Of a stretch of 64,000 bases of DNA, positions 42,927 through 50,461 are shown in pieces (the stretch's first letter is position 1; the number at the start of each line of letters is the position of its first letter). This stretch comes from G963665185 sp049723905. Lineage in GTDB: Bacteria; Desulfobacterota; Desulfovibrionia; Desulfovibrionales; Desulfovibrionaceae. The DNA is taken from positions 1,922,001 through 1,986,000 of the forward strand of contig NZ_JBJKFD010000001.1 of the NCBI RefSeq assembly GCF_049723905.1, given 5' to 3'. Below the pieces are notes generated by a model, which was not told where the DNA came from, ran no database searches, and was given only the letters and a program-made list of their open reading frames with translations. The position numbers were made by a program, and so were the translations under genes.

Positions 42927-42959
42927 AGTCATTTGAGAAGATCGCGTTTTGTTGCGGGC

Positions 42960-44378
42960 CTACAGCAACCGCTTGGCGATCTCCTTGGCTGCGCGGCGTC
43001 CGGCACCCATGGCCAGAATAACCGTGGCAGCGCCGGTTACGATATCGCCACCGGCAAAGACGTTGGGAATGGAGGTTTCTCCAGTCTCTTCATCCACCTG
43101 CACGTAGCCCCACTTGTTCAGTCCCAGGTCGGGCGTGGCATCCAGCAGGATTTTGTTGGGGCCGGTTCCCACGGCAATAACGGAGAGGTCGGTTTCGATC
43201 TCAAAAGTATCACCTTCAATGGGCACAGGACGGCGCCGTCCCGAATCGTCGGGTTCCCCAAGCTGCATGCGCTGCACCTTGAGTCCCCTCAGGTTGCCCT
43301 TTTCATCGCCCAGGAATTCCGTCGGGCTGGCCAGCAGATTCAGCTGCACGCCCTCTTCCAAAGCATGGTGAATTTCCTCTTTACGGGCGGGCATTTCTTC
43401 CTGCGTACGCCGGTAGACGATGGTCACCTCTTCGGCACCCAGACGCAGAGCGGTACGGGCAGCATCCATGGCAACGTTGCCTGCGCCCAGAACCGTCACC
43501 TTGCGGCCGCGGATGACCGGAGTGTCGTGCTCGGGGAAATCATACGCACGGCCCAGGTTCACCCGGGTGAGGTACTCGTTGGCGGAATACACGCCGATGA
43601 AGTTTTCACCGGGCAGTTTCAAAAACCGGGGAAGCCCGGCACCAACACCGATGAACACGGCTTTGTAGCCCTGGTCGAACAGGTCCTGAACGGTCACGGT
43701 GCGACCGCCGACCCAGTTGGTGTTGATTTCAACCTCGTGCTCTTTCAGGGCGTTGATTTCCCTGTGCACGATGGATTTGGGCAGGCGGAACTCGGGGATG
43801 CCGTAAATAAGCACACCGCCCGGTTCGTGCAGGGCCTCGAACATGGAGACCTTGATGCCCTTGGTGGAGAGATAGGCCGCAACGGTCAGGCTGGAAGGAC
43901 CGGAGCCGATGCAGGCCACTTTGAGGTCTTCCCGGACCAGAGGACACTCGTCCTTGCCGGAAAGTTCCTGGCAGGCGTCGTCCGCGGCAAAGGTATCGGC
44001 CACAAAGCGTTCCAGCCGTCCGATGGCCACGGGCTCGCCCTTCTTGCCCAGAATGCAGGCACCTTCACACTGGTTTTCCTGCGGGCAGACGCGGCCGCAC
44101 ACGGCGGGCAGGCTGTTGGTCGCCATGATCGCCTTGTATGCGGAAACGATGTCGCGCTCCTGCACGTGTTTGATGAAGTCCTTGATGTTCACTTCCACAG
44201 GACAACCGGCCACGCAAAAAGGCTTTTTACACTGCAGGCAACGGTTGGCCTCGGCCACGGCCATTTCCATGTCGTACCCTAGGGTGACTTCTTCAAAGTT
44301 GGTACGGCGCACTTCGGGCGCCTGTTCAGGCATGGGGGTACGGGGGAGGATCTGCTTTTTCTTTTTTGTATCAGCCAT
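42960..44378 (-). CDS. nfnB: NADH-dependent reduced ferredoxin:NADP+ oxidoreductase, large subunit
   Basis: This 472-residue GltD-like flavoprotein has N-terminal cysteines for two 4Fe-4S clusters (CLQCKKPFCVAGCP, CGRVCPQENQCEGAC). FAD binding is GSGPSSLTVAAYL and the NADP(H) site GAGNVAMDAARTALRLGA with YRRTQEEMPAR. With NfnA it bifurcates electrons between NADPH and ferredoxin/NADH. I chose ATG 44378 (AGGAAG upstream), which overlaps the nfnA stop by 8 bases. Without NfnA it could pass as a glutamate synthase small subunit. Confidence 0.93.
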   Translation of the reverse strand: MADTKKKKQILPRTPMPEQAPEVRRTNFEEVTLGYDMEMAVAEANRCLQCKKPFCVAGCPVEVNIKDFIKHVQERDIVSAYKAIMATNSLPAVCGRVCPQENQCEGACILGKKGEPVAIGRLERFVADTFAADDACQELSGKDECPLVREDLKVACIGSGPSSLTVAAYLSTKGIKVSMFEALHEPGGVLIYGIPEFRLPKSIVHREINALKEHEVEINTNWVGGRTVTVQDLFDQGYKAVFIGVGAGLPRFLKLPGENFIGVYSANEYLTRVNLGRAYDFPEHDTPVIRGRKVTVLGAGNVAMDAARTALRLGAEEVTIVYRRTQEEMPARKEEIHHALEEGVQLNLLASPTEFLGDEKGNLRGLKVQRMQLGEPDDSGRRRPVPIEGDTFEIETDLSVIAVGTGPNKILLDATPDLGLNKWGYVQVDEETGETSIPNVFAGGDIVTGAATVILAMGAGRRAAKEIAKRLL

Positions 44379-45210
44379 GACGCTTCCTGTACTCTTCCAT
44401 TGAAAGGATTTCCAAGGGGCGATAAGCGCCCAGCCGGCTGCGCAGTTCGTCGAAATCAACGGCATGGCCGTCAAATTCCGGACCGTCCACACAAGCGAAC
44501 TTGGTTTCTCCGCCCACGGTGACACGGCAAGCGCCACACATTCCAATGCCGTCAATCATAATGGAGTTAAGCGATACGGTGGTCTTGACCCCGAAAGGCT
44601 TGGTCACCTTGCACACGGCTTCCATCATGGGGACGGGTCCCACGGCAACAACTTCGGCGACGGTCGGATCGTCTTCCAGGCGCTGCCTGACAAGATCGGT
44701 CACAAACCCTTTGTGTCCCCGGCTGCCATCGTCCGTGGAAATCATCAGTTCCGGGCAAAATCCTTCCAATTCATTACAGAAGAGCAACAGTTCCGCACTG
44801 CGAGCTCCCACAGCGGCAACAACATGGTTGCCGTTTTCACGGTGGCCTTTGGCTATGTGGTGCATTGCGGCGATACCCGTGCCGCCGCCCACACAAATAA
44901 CAGGGCCGTCGTGTTTTTCAATGTGCGTTGGAGTTCCCAATGGACCGCAAACATCCAAGATCTCGTCGCCCTCTCCCATTGTCTCCAGCAGGGCGGTGGA
45001 CTTGCCCACCACGAGGTAGACAATTTTTATAGTCCCGTTTTCTTTGTCCGTGTCGGCGATGGTAAGGGGAACACGTTCCCCATTTTCGTCAATTCGAAGA
45101 ATGACGAAATGTCCAGGCCGGGCCTTCGCTGCAATTTGAGGAGCCTCCAGCGTGAGTTCGCTGGTCTGCCCAGGGATCAGCTGCCTTTTGGCTAGAATTC
45201 GAGTTGACAT
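44371..45210 (-). CDS. nfnA: NADH-dependent reduced ferredoxin:NADP+ oxidoreductase, small subunit
   Basis: This 279-residue ferredoxin-NADP reductase-type protein has a FAD/NAD domain (GHFVILRI..ERVPLTI, CVGGGTGIAAMHHIAKG). A C-terminal 2Fe-2S cluster has ligands in GMCGACRVTVGGETKFACVDG. This is the layout of NfnA and sulfide dehydrogenase SudB. AAGGACG precedes the ATG at 45210. It is the first gene of nfnAB, behind a promoter with a consensus -35. Confidence 0.93.
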   Translation of the reverse strand: MSTRILAKRQLIPGQTSELTLEAPQIAAKARPGHFVILRIDENGERVPLTIADTDKENGTIKIVYLVVGKSTALLETMGEGDEILDVCGPLGTPTHIEKHDGPVICVGGGTGIAAMHHIAKGHRENGNHVVAAVGARSAELLLFCNELEGFCPELMISTDDGSRGHKGFVTDLVRQRLEDDPTVAEVVAVGPVPMMEAVCKVTKPFGVKTTVSLNSIMIDGIGMCGACRVTVGGETKFACVDGPEFDGHAVDFDELRSRLGAYRPLEILSMEEYRKRHG

Positions 45211-45254
45211 GGTACGTCCTTGCGATTGCACTTGGTACAAAATTCTAAAACCAG

Positions 45255-45284
45255 AGAATACCGGGGGGGGCAGGTGCTTGTCAA
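45255..45284 (-). promoter_or_regulatory. nfnAB promoter with a G/C8 run in its spacer
   Basis: On the minus strand TTGACA (45284-45279) and TATTCT (45260-45255) are 18 bp apart. The spacer includes eight consecutive C residues (G8 on the plus strand, 45263-45270). Transcription would start about 37 bases before nfnA. Confidence 0.68.
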
Positions 45285-45469
45285 AAGCTCCCGGCAGCCT
45301 TATCCTTGTCTGGAAGGACAATTATTACGTCTTTACACCTCCTTGCGGGGCTAAAAATTTTTTTTACCCCTTAGAATTTTTTTCTTCCATGGACGGAAGA
45401 GCATATCGGCCTTCGCGGATGAAGGCCCGCTGAGAGACCCAACCTTCCCCACATCAAAAGACTTGGGGT

Positions 45470-46051
45470 ATGGTTTCTCAGAGAAATATCAATGAGTTGC
45501 CCGAAAGGTCGGCAGATATGCATATCCGTGCCCAACAGGCGTATCAAAAAGCGTCGTATTCATATTCCAGCGCCTTTTCCCAAAAGCGCTCCGGTCCCAA
45601 TGGCCTTGGCCCAAATAGCCCTGGCCCCAAAAGCTCTGGCCCTAAGAACTCTGATATGTCCGGTGCCGAGCGGTACATGGCCGATACCGGCACCGGCTAT
45701 TCCGAAGCCACCGGAATCCGCACCATGCAGATTCCCAAGGCCCGCGTCACCAGCCGCGAAGTCGGCTTTTCCGTGGGCAAATTCGGGCTGAACTATACCT
45801 CGCAGAATGTCGCCTTCGACCAGGAAGCGATCAGCAACCTCCAGGGGCGGAAGCAGCTTTTTGAAAAAGAACTGGCCCATGCCCGGGAAATCGAGAACCT
45901 GCGGGAACGGACCGCATCTTTCATCCCGCCCGAAGATGCCCAGCCAAGCCAGGTATTCAGCATGCGGCAAGGCATTGTGGCCTATGCCCGCAACGCCTCC
46001 GCGCAAAGCTACGCGCAGCCAGCAAAACGGCAACTGCTGGCGACAGTATAA
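45470..46051 (+). CDS. hypothetical protein with Pro/Gly repeat segment
   Basis: I do not recognise this 193-residue protein. Residues 40-62 hold a short imperfect repeat of the type GPNGLGPNSPGPKSSGPKNS. The middle (residues 90-130) is ordered: RVTSREVGFSVGKFGLNYTSQ. A helix follows (KQLFEKELAHAREIENLRE), and the end reads MRQGIVAYARNASAQ. ATG 45470 or 45518 may be used. It converges with the flavoprotein gene two bases away. Confidence 0.65.
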   Translation: MVSQRNINELPERSADMHIRAQQAYQKASYSYSSAFSQKRSGPNGLGPNSPGPKSSGPKNSDMSGAERYMADTGTGYSEATGIRTMQIPKARVTSREVGFSVGKFGLNYTSQNVAFDQEAISNLQGRKQLFEKELAHAREIENLRERTASFIPPEDAQPSQVFSMRQGIVAYARNASAQSYAQPAKRQLLATV

Positions 46052-46053
46052 AC

Positions 46054-47238
46054 CTACTTGGAACGCAGCGCCCGGCAGGCAGTCTGCAGCAGGTACAGCG
46101 GAAAACGCCGCACCAGCCAAAAATTGAAGTTTGCATAGGACACACGATCAGCCAAAATGTCAATATAACGGGACAGGGCCGCGGAATCGGTAAGCACTGC
46201 GCGCAACAGCCAGCGCGGCATCCACTCCATGGCCCGTGCCAGCAACAGGGAATGGCCCAGGGCGCGGCCTATCTCCCGCCCGACTATCTTGGTGTAGCGG
46301 GCTGCCGTTCCCGTGTCGCCGCCATGCAGCACACTCTCGGCAACGCACCCGGCGGCTATCTGGCCCGAACGTACGGCATAGCCTATGCCCTCGCCCAGCA
46401 TCGCGTCCGTAAAGCCCCCGGCATCGCCTGCCAGCAGCACCCGGCCCTCGGCCACCGGCCGCCGAAATCCGCCCAAGGGAATCTTGTGGCCGTAGAGCTT
46501 GTCCGGCAGTTTCACGCCATGGCCGGAGAGAAAGTCCGATAACACCTTCCTGGGCTCGGCAAAGGTGGACATCTTGTCGCCTATGCCCACAGAGACCCGG
46601 CCGGGCTGGCCGAAAATCCAGCCGTAGCCCATTCTGCACAACCCAAAGTGCAGCACCAGAGGCGCACGCGACGACAAAGGCCCCGGCCGCATGCCGGTGT
46701 CCTCCACCTCGGGAACCTCCCCGCACAAGCAAAACATCACCTGGTCCGGCGTGGCTGCCGGACGCACCAGCTGCTTGAGCCTGCCCGAAGCCCCCTCGGC
46801 AACAATGAGATAACGAGCCCGAAAATCTCCCTCTGCCGTGTGGACCAGAACATGGTCGCCCTTGTCCCCGGCATCCAGCACCGGCGTTCCCGTATGGGCA
46901 ACCGCTCCCTTCTGCACAGCACGCGACAAAAGATGGGCGTCAAACTCGCTGCGCCGCACCAGAACCCCGGCCATGTAGTCGTGCTGGATTTCAAGCCGGG
47001 AATCTTCAAAACAAAGCAGGCCGCCGTAAAACTCTCGGTGAATCAGCTCCGGCGGCAGATCGTGCTCCAACCAACGCAGACACTGCAGGGAAACCGCCCC
47101 GGCGCACGGCTTGGAACGAGGAAACCGGTCGCGGTCGAATACGGCAACACGCAACCCCTCACCCGCAAGAGCACTCGCAGCACTGGAACCCGCCGGACCG
47201 GCACCAACAACAATCGCATCATAATCAAACTGGGACAT
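46054..47238 (-). CDS. geranylgeranyl reductase-family FAD-dependent oxidoreductase
   Basis: This 394-residue flavoprotein has the dinucleotide motif AIVVGAGPAGSSAASALA, the PCAGAVS and RFPRSKPC segments of the family, and the second FAD motif GRVLLAGDAGGFTDAMLGEGIGYA. Family members reduce isoprenoid double bonds, for example in lipids or menaquinone side chains. GGAGGC precedes the ATG at 47238. No isoprenoid gene neighbours it, so the substrate is open. Confidence 0.9.
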   Translation of the reverse strand: MSQFDYDAIVVGAGPAGSSAASALAGEGLRVAVFDRDRFPRSKPCAGAVSLQCLRWLEHDLPPELIHREFYGGLLCFEDSRLEIQHDYMAGVLVRRSEFDAHLLSRAVQKGAVAHTGTPVLDAGDKGDHVLVHTAEGDFRARYLIVAEGASGRLKQLVRPAATPDQVMFCLCGEVPEVEDTGMRPGPLSSRAPLVLHFGLCRMGYGWIFGQPGRVSVGIGDKMSTFAEPRKVLSDFLSGHGVKLPDKLYGHKIPLGGFRRPVAEGRVLLAGDAGGFTDAMLGEGIGYAVRSGQIAAGCVAESVLHGGDTGTAARYTKIVGREIGRALGHSLLLARAMEWMPRWLLRAVLTDSAALSRYIDILADRVSYANFNFWLVRRFPLYLLQTACRALRSK

Positions 47239-47382
47239 CGAAAACGCCTCCAATAACCGAGGCATCCTGGCCCAGCCCTGCCGAAAAGTCCACTGTGCCG
47301 GGGCTCCCGCCCGTTTTCCAGGTCAAAAGAACGTCACATCAACCCCCTCCCGGAACGCAACTCCTTGAAATAGAAAACCGTT

Positions 47383-47715
47383 CTACCGGACAGGTTCAAT
47401 CACGGTATCGTTGGCCACAATACAACCCACCCGGTACAAAAAGATCAGCGCCGCCAAACCAAGCGTTACGATGCTGAGGAGTATCCACAAAAGGACATGG
47501 CCGATCTGCGAAGGAATATCCAAATCGCAACGCAGCCGTCCCACAGGTTTGTCACCTTCCATGATCCACGTTTTGTTGATGACGAACTTTGCCAGGGCAT
47601 ACGGGTACAGGAAGCTCCCCAGACCGAGTGTGCAGATGATGATGAGGTACCACAGAAGAAGATGGCCGATGGACGAACCTATGGTCAGCTCACAATAAAA
47701 CCTTCCAACACGCAT
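47383..47715 (-). CDS. small membrane protein with two similar halves
   Basis: This 110-residue protein is built from two copies of one motif: GRFYCELTIGSSIGHLLLWY followed by TLGLGSFLYPY, and GRLRCDLDIPSQIGHVLLW followed by TLGLAALIFLY. Each half contributes a hydrophobic segment, giving a hairpin-like membrane protein. It resembles DUF898-type small membrane proteins. Function is unknown. Confidence 0.72.
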   Translation of the reverse strand: MRVGRFYCELTIGSSIGHLLLWYLIIICTLGLGSFLYPYALAKFVINKTWIMEGDKPVGRLRCDLDIPSQIGHVLLWILLSIVTLGLAALIFLYRVGCIVANDTVIEPVR

Positions 47716-47950
47716 GTATTCTCTCTCCCGGCTGATGTTTCTAGTAAATATTACGTGCTATAGACCGGAGTACGGCTTGGTTCAAGTACGGAAAGGACGA
47801 AAGAAAGGGAACCAGAGGCGCTGCCTCTGGACTCCGCCAGGGGCATGATGCCCCTGGACCCGCATCACGTGTTTTTTGTTTTCCCCGGCAGGACTGCCGG
47901 AAAAAACAAAAACACGGAAGGGCCTAAAAGAAATATTTTTTTAGCACACT
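47716..47950. other. intergenic with three consecutive hairpins
   Basis: No gene is supported. Three stem-loops follow each other: CCAGAGGC-GCT-GCCTCTGG (47812-47830), CCAGGGGCAT-G-ATGCCCCTGG (47837-47857) and a 20-bp imperfect stem (47868-47916) built on GTGTTTTTTGTTTT and AAAACAAAAACAC. Confidence 0.75.
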
Positions 47951-48040
47951 CAATGTCGAAAGAATGCCGAAAGGCTGTTCAGAACGGTACGAAAGCAAGG
48001 CGTGCAGCAACGAAGTTATCTGACTTTTTTCAGCGACATT
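47951..48040 (+). repeat. deletion derivative of the nested-palindrome repeat
   Basis: The outer arms CAATGTCG and CGACATTG pair perfectly. The interior keeps GGCTGTTCAGAACGGTACG, AAGCAAGGCG and GCAACGAAGTTATC but lacks the central and second stems. Confidence 0.75.
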
Positions 48041-48044
48041 GAAT

Positions 48045-48163
48045 TAGGGGGCTCAAAAATGTTGGAGAACGAGGCGCAAGCAGAATTCATGACGACGCGT
48101 ACTCTTCTGTACGCGAGGATTTGAATTCTGTGCGGCAACGAAGTTATCCGGCCTTTTTCAGCC
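48045..48163 (+). repeat. nested-palindrome repeat, copy 8
   Basis: The second stem is CAGAATTCA/TGAATTCTG and the central hairpin GCGTACTCTTCTGTACGC. The right outer arm ends early (TTTTTCAGCC). It is a near-duplicate of copy 9. Confidence 0.88.
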
Positions 48164-48175
48164 AACATCATAAAT

Positions 48176-48300
48176 TAGGGGGCTCAAAAAGGTTGGAGAA
48201 CGAGGCGCAAGCAGAATTCATGACGACGCGTACTCTTCATGTACGCGAGGATTTGAATTCTGCGCCGCAACGAAGTTATCCGGCCTTTTTCAGCCCCCTA
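48176..48300 (+). repeat. nested-palindrome repeat, copy 9, ending on the mutM stop codon
   Basis: The outer arms TAGGGGGCTCAAAAAGG and CCTTTTTCAGCCCCCTA pair with one mismatch. The second stem is CAGAATTCA/TGAATTCTG and the core GCGTACTCTTCATGTACGC. The last three bases, CTA, are the complement of the mutM stop codon. Confidence 0.92.
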
Positions 48301-49176
48301 ACGCTGGCAAGATGGGCAGTAAGTACTGGTCCTCCCCGCCACCTTCCGCACCGCCAACTTCGTCTTACACCTTGGGCAAGGCTCTCCGCCCTTGCCGTAG
48401 ACGTTGAAGCGGTTCTGAAAGGCTCCGGAATCGCCGTGGGCGTTGCGGTAGTCGGAAATGGATGAGCCGTTTTCCGAAATGGCCTGGAGCAGAACTTCGC
48501 GCAAATGGCGGTGCAGTTCGGCCAGCCGCTTGCGGGAAACCTGTGATGCTTTGGTATGCGGGGCTATTCCGGCCCGAAACAGAGACTCGTCCGCGTAGAT
48601 ATTGCCGATGCCCGCGATGATCTTTTGGTTGAGAAGCACGCCTTTAATGGCCCCGGAGCGCGCCTTGAATGCGATGACGAAGTCTTCCACCGACATTTCC
48701 AGAGGTTCCGGCCCCAGGGTGCACAGAAAATCCAACTCTGCCAGTTCCGCATCCGTCATGGCGCGGCACCAGCCGAACTTGCGCACGTCCTTGAACTGCA
48801 TGGCACAGCCGCCGGACAGGGAAAAAAGTATGTGGGTGTGTTTGTCCGGCGCGGTCAGGGCGGGATCGCCACAGGGCGGAACCCACAGCCGTCCGGTCAT
48901 CTTGAGGTGCACGGCAAGGTGCATGTCTGCCGTGATATCAGTGGTCTCAGGTGATGCCGCTGCCTTGGAGGGAGTCGCAGAAGCCAGATCGACCAGCAGC
49001 ATCTTGCCGCGCCGACGCACAGCTATCACCCGGCAGCCTGTGACACGGCGCGCGAACTCGTCCGCCCCCATGCGCGTGGCATTTGCGTAACGCACGTCAA
49101 CAGACTCGATGGTACGGCCCACGATTTCCGGGGCCAGTCCACGGGCTATGGTTTCAACTTCGGGAAGTTCGGGCAT
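48298..49176 (-). CDS. mutM: formamidopyrimidine-DNA glycosylase
   Basis: This 292-residue Fpg starts PELPEVETIARGL with catalytic Pro2 and Glu3. HLKMTGRLWV carries the conserved lysine. GIGNIYADESLFRAGI and the C-terminal zinc finger CPRCKTKLAVRKVAGRTSTYCPSC complete the family pattern. It removes 8-oxoguanine and Fapy lesions. An insert of about 15 residues (ATPSKAAASPETTD) lies in the N-terminal domain. The ATG at 49176 begins just after the ChaN-like gene. Confidence 0.96.
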   Translation of the reverse strand: MPELPEVETIARGLAPEIVGRTIESVDVRYANATRMGADEFARRVTGCRVIAVRRRGKMLLVDLASATPSKAAASPETTDITADMHLAVHLKMTGRLWVPPCGDPALTAPDKHTHILFSLSGGCAMQFKDVRKFGWCRAMTDAELAELDFLCTLGPEPLEMSVEDFVIAFKARSGAIKGVLLNQKIIAGIGNIYADESLFRAGIAPHTKASQVSRKRLAELHRHLREVLLQAISENGSSISDYRNAHGDSGAFQNRFNVYGKGGEPCPRCKTKLAVRKVAGRTSTYCPSCQR

Positions 49177-49183
49177 GAAGCAG

Positions 49184-50461
49184 CTATTCCCCCACCTTGC
49201 CCAGATCAATATCCATCATCTCGCCGTCGCGCTCCACGCTGAAAATAAGTTCGGACTTTTCCTTGAAGGCCTTCATACCTGCCTTGTGCAGGTCGGAGAG
49301 GGCCTCGACAGGATCGCCCATGGCTTTGCGCACAATGTCGCCCTGCCGCAGTCCGGCCTTGTCGGCCTTGGAACCGGAAACAATGTCGGAAACCACCACT
49401 ATGCCGTTCCGCTCTTCCAGGGACATGCCCCGGCTGCTGCGGTGGCTGGTCGGGCAATAATACAAAAGGTCGGCGCTGCCGATTTCATTCTCGCCGCCCC
49501 GCCAGGGCATGATGGTCAGGATGGTTGCGCCGGGATCGAAAATTTTCAGCCGGTGGGCAATGCCCCAGCCGAATTCCACATGGCCCCCGCCTGCCAGGAT
49601 GATCACAGGCCGGTTGTAGCGCTTGTGCGCGGCTACGGCTTCCTGCGCCATTTTGCTGTCCCAAAGCGACTGCACCAGCACAAAACGCTCCAGGTGTTCG
49701 TTCTCTTCAGCAGCCTTTGCATCAGCCTTTTCAGCAGGCTTTTCAACGTCTTTTGCATCACCTTGGGTGGCATTGGTCATGGACGGCATGTTCTTGTGCG
49801 CCAAAAACGACGCGCGCAGGCTTTCGACCTGCTCTGCCGGAGGCGGAACAATGCGTGAGGGCAGGTAGGCGGCGAGTTCGTCGTCCAGATTGTCCACTCC
49901 CTGGCGGCTTACGGCATGCACCACCTTGCGCGGCACATTGAGCGGTTCCACGGGCAGCTTGTAGATTTCCGCGGCCCGAAACACGCCCCGGTACAGGTCG
50001 AACGGATAGCCCCAGGTGTTTTTCCAGCGCAACTCGGCTGGCAGGTCGTCCAGAGCAATATCGCCCCGGTTGAACTGCTGCAGAATAAAGGCCTGATCCG
50101 TAGAAACCATCTCCAGCCCGATGACAGGCATTTCCCCGGCACTGCCCATACGGTCGATGAAACGCATCTGCATGCGGTGGTCGCAGCGGTTGCTGTGCCC
50201 TTCACCGACCAGGATGTAATCGGCCTTGGCAGCCATTGTGTCGAACAGGGTGATGTCTACGGCCCGGCCCCGAGGGTCGGTGAGACTGCCACGCAGCGGA
50301 AGCTCGGATGTTCTAGCGGACGACCCCATATCCTTGGAGCCCGCTTGCGGAGTGGATATCGGCTTTGGGCCGGTAGGCGCACGCCCGGTCCCGGCACAAG
50401 AGGCCAGGACCAGGGCGGCGGTAAGAAGCAGAAGAAGGCGAACGGTTTTGATTAATCCCAT
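49184..50461 (-). CDS. ChaN-type haem-binding lipoprotein with PDZ domain
   Basis: This 425-residue lipoprotein has lipobox LASC (Cys22). The ChaN/DUF399 domain at about 60-310 includes ILVGEGHSNRCDH, IGLEMVSTDQ and IILAGGGHVEFGWG. A PDZ-like module near 345-420 follows (GIVVVSDIVSGSKADKAGLRQGDIV). ChaN-like proteins bind haem in iron uptake. A Lys/Glu/Ala-rich linker lies at 225-250. Its start overlaps the PaaK-like gene by 10 bases. Confidence 0.85.
   Translation of the reverse strand: MGLIKTVRLLLLLTAALVLASCAGTGRAPTGPKPISTPQAGSKDMGSSARTSELPLRGSLTDPRGRAVDITLFDTMAAKADYILVGEGHSNRCDHRMQMRFIDRMGSAGEMPVIGLEMVSTDQAFILQQFNRGDIALDDLPAELRWKNTWGYPFDLYRGVFRAAEIYKLPVEPLNVPRKVVHAVSRQGVDNLDDELAAYLPSRIVPPPAEQVESLRASFLAHKNMPSMTNATQGDAKDVEKPAEKADAKAAEENEHLERFVLVQSLWDSKMAQEAVAAHKRYNRPVIILAGGGHVEFGWGIAHRLKIFDPGATILTIMPWRGGENEIGSADLLYYCPTSHRSSRGMSLEERNGIVVVSDIVSGSKADKAGLRQGDIVRKAMGDPVEALSDLHKAGMKAFKEKSELIFSVERDGEMMDIDLGKVGE

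Noticed and set aside
45404..45430. GGCCTTC-GCGGAT-GAAGGCC as a terminator
   Set aside because: The 7-bp stem is real but no T-run follows on either strand and no gene ends nearby.
12421..48300. The palindromic repeats as integron attC sites
   Set aside because: The ends do not match the conserved R' and R'' core sites, and no cassette array or integrase is seen.
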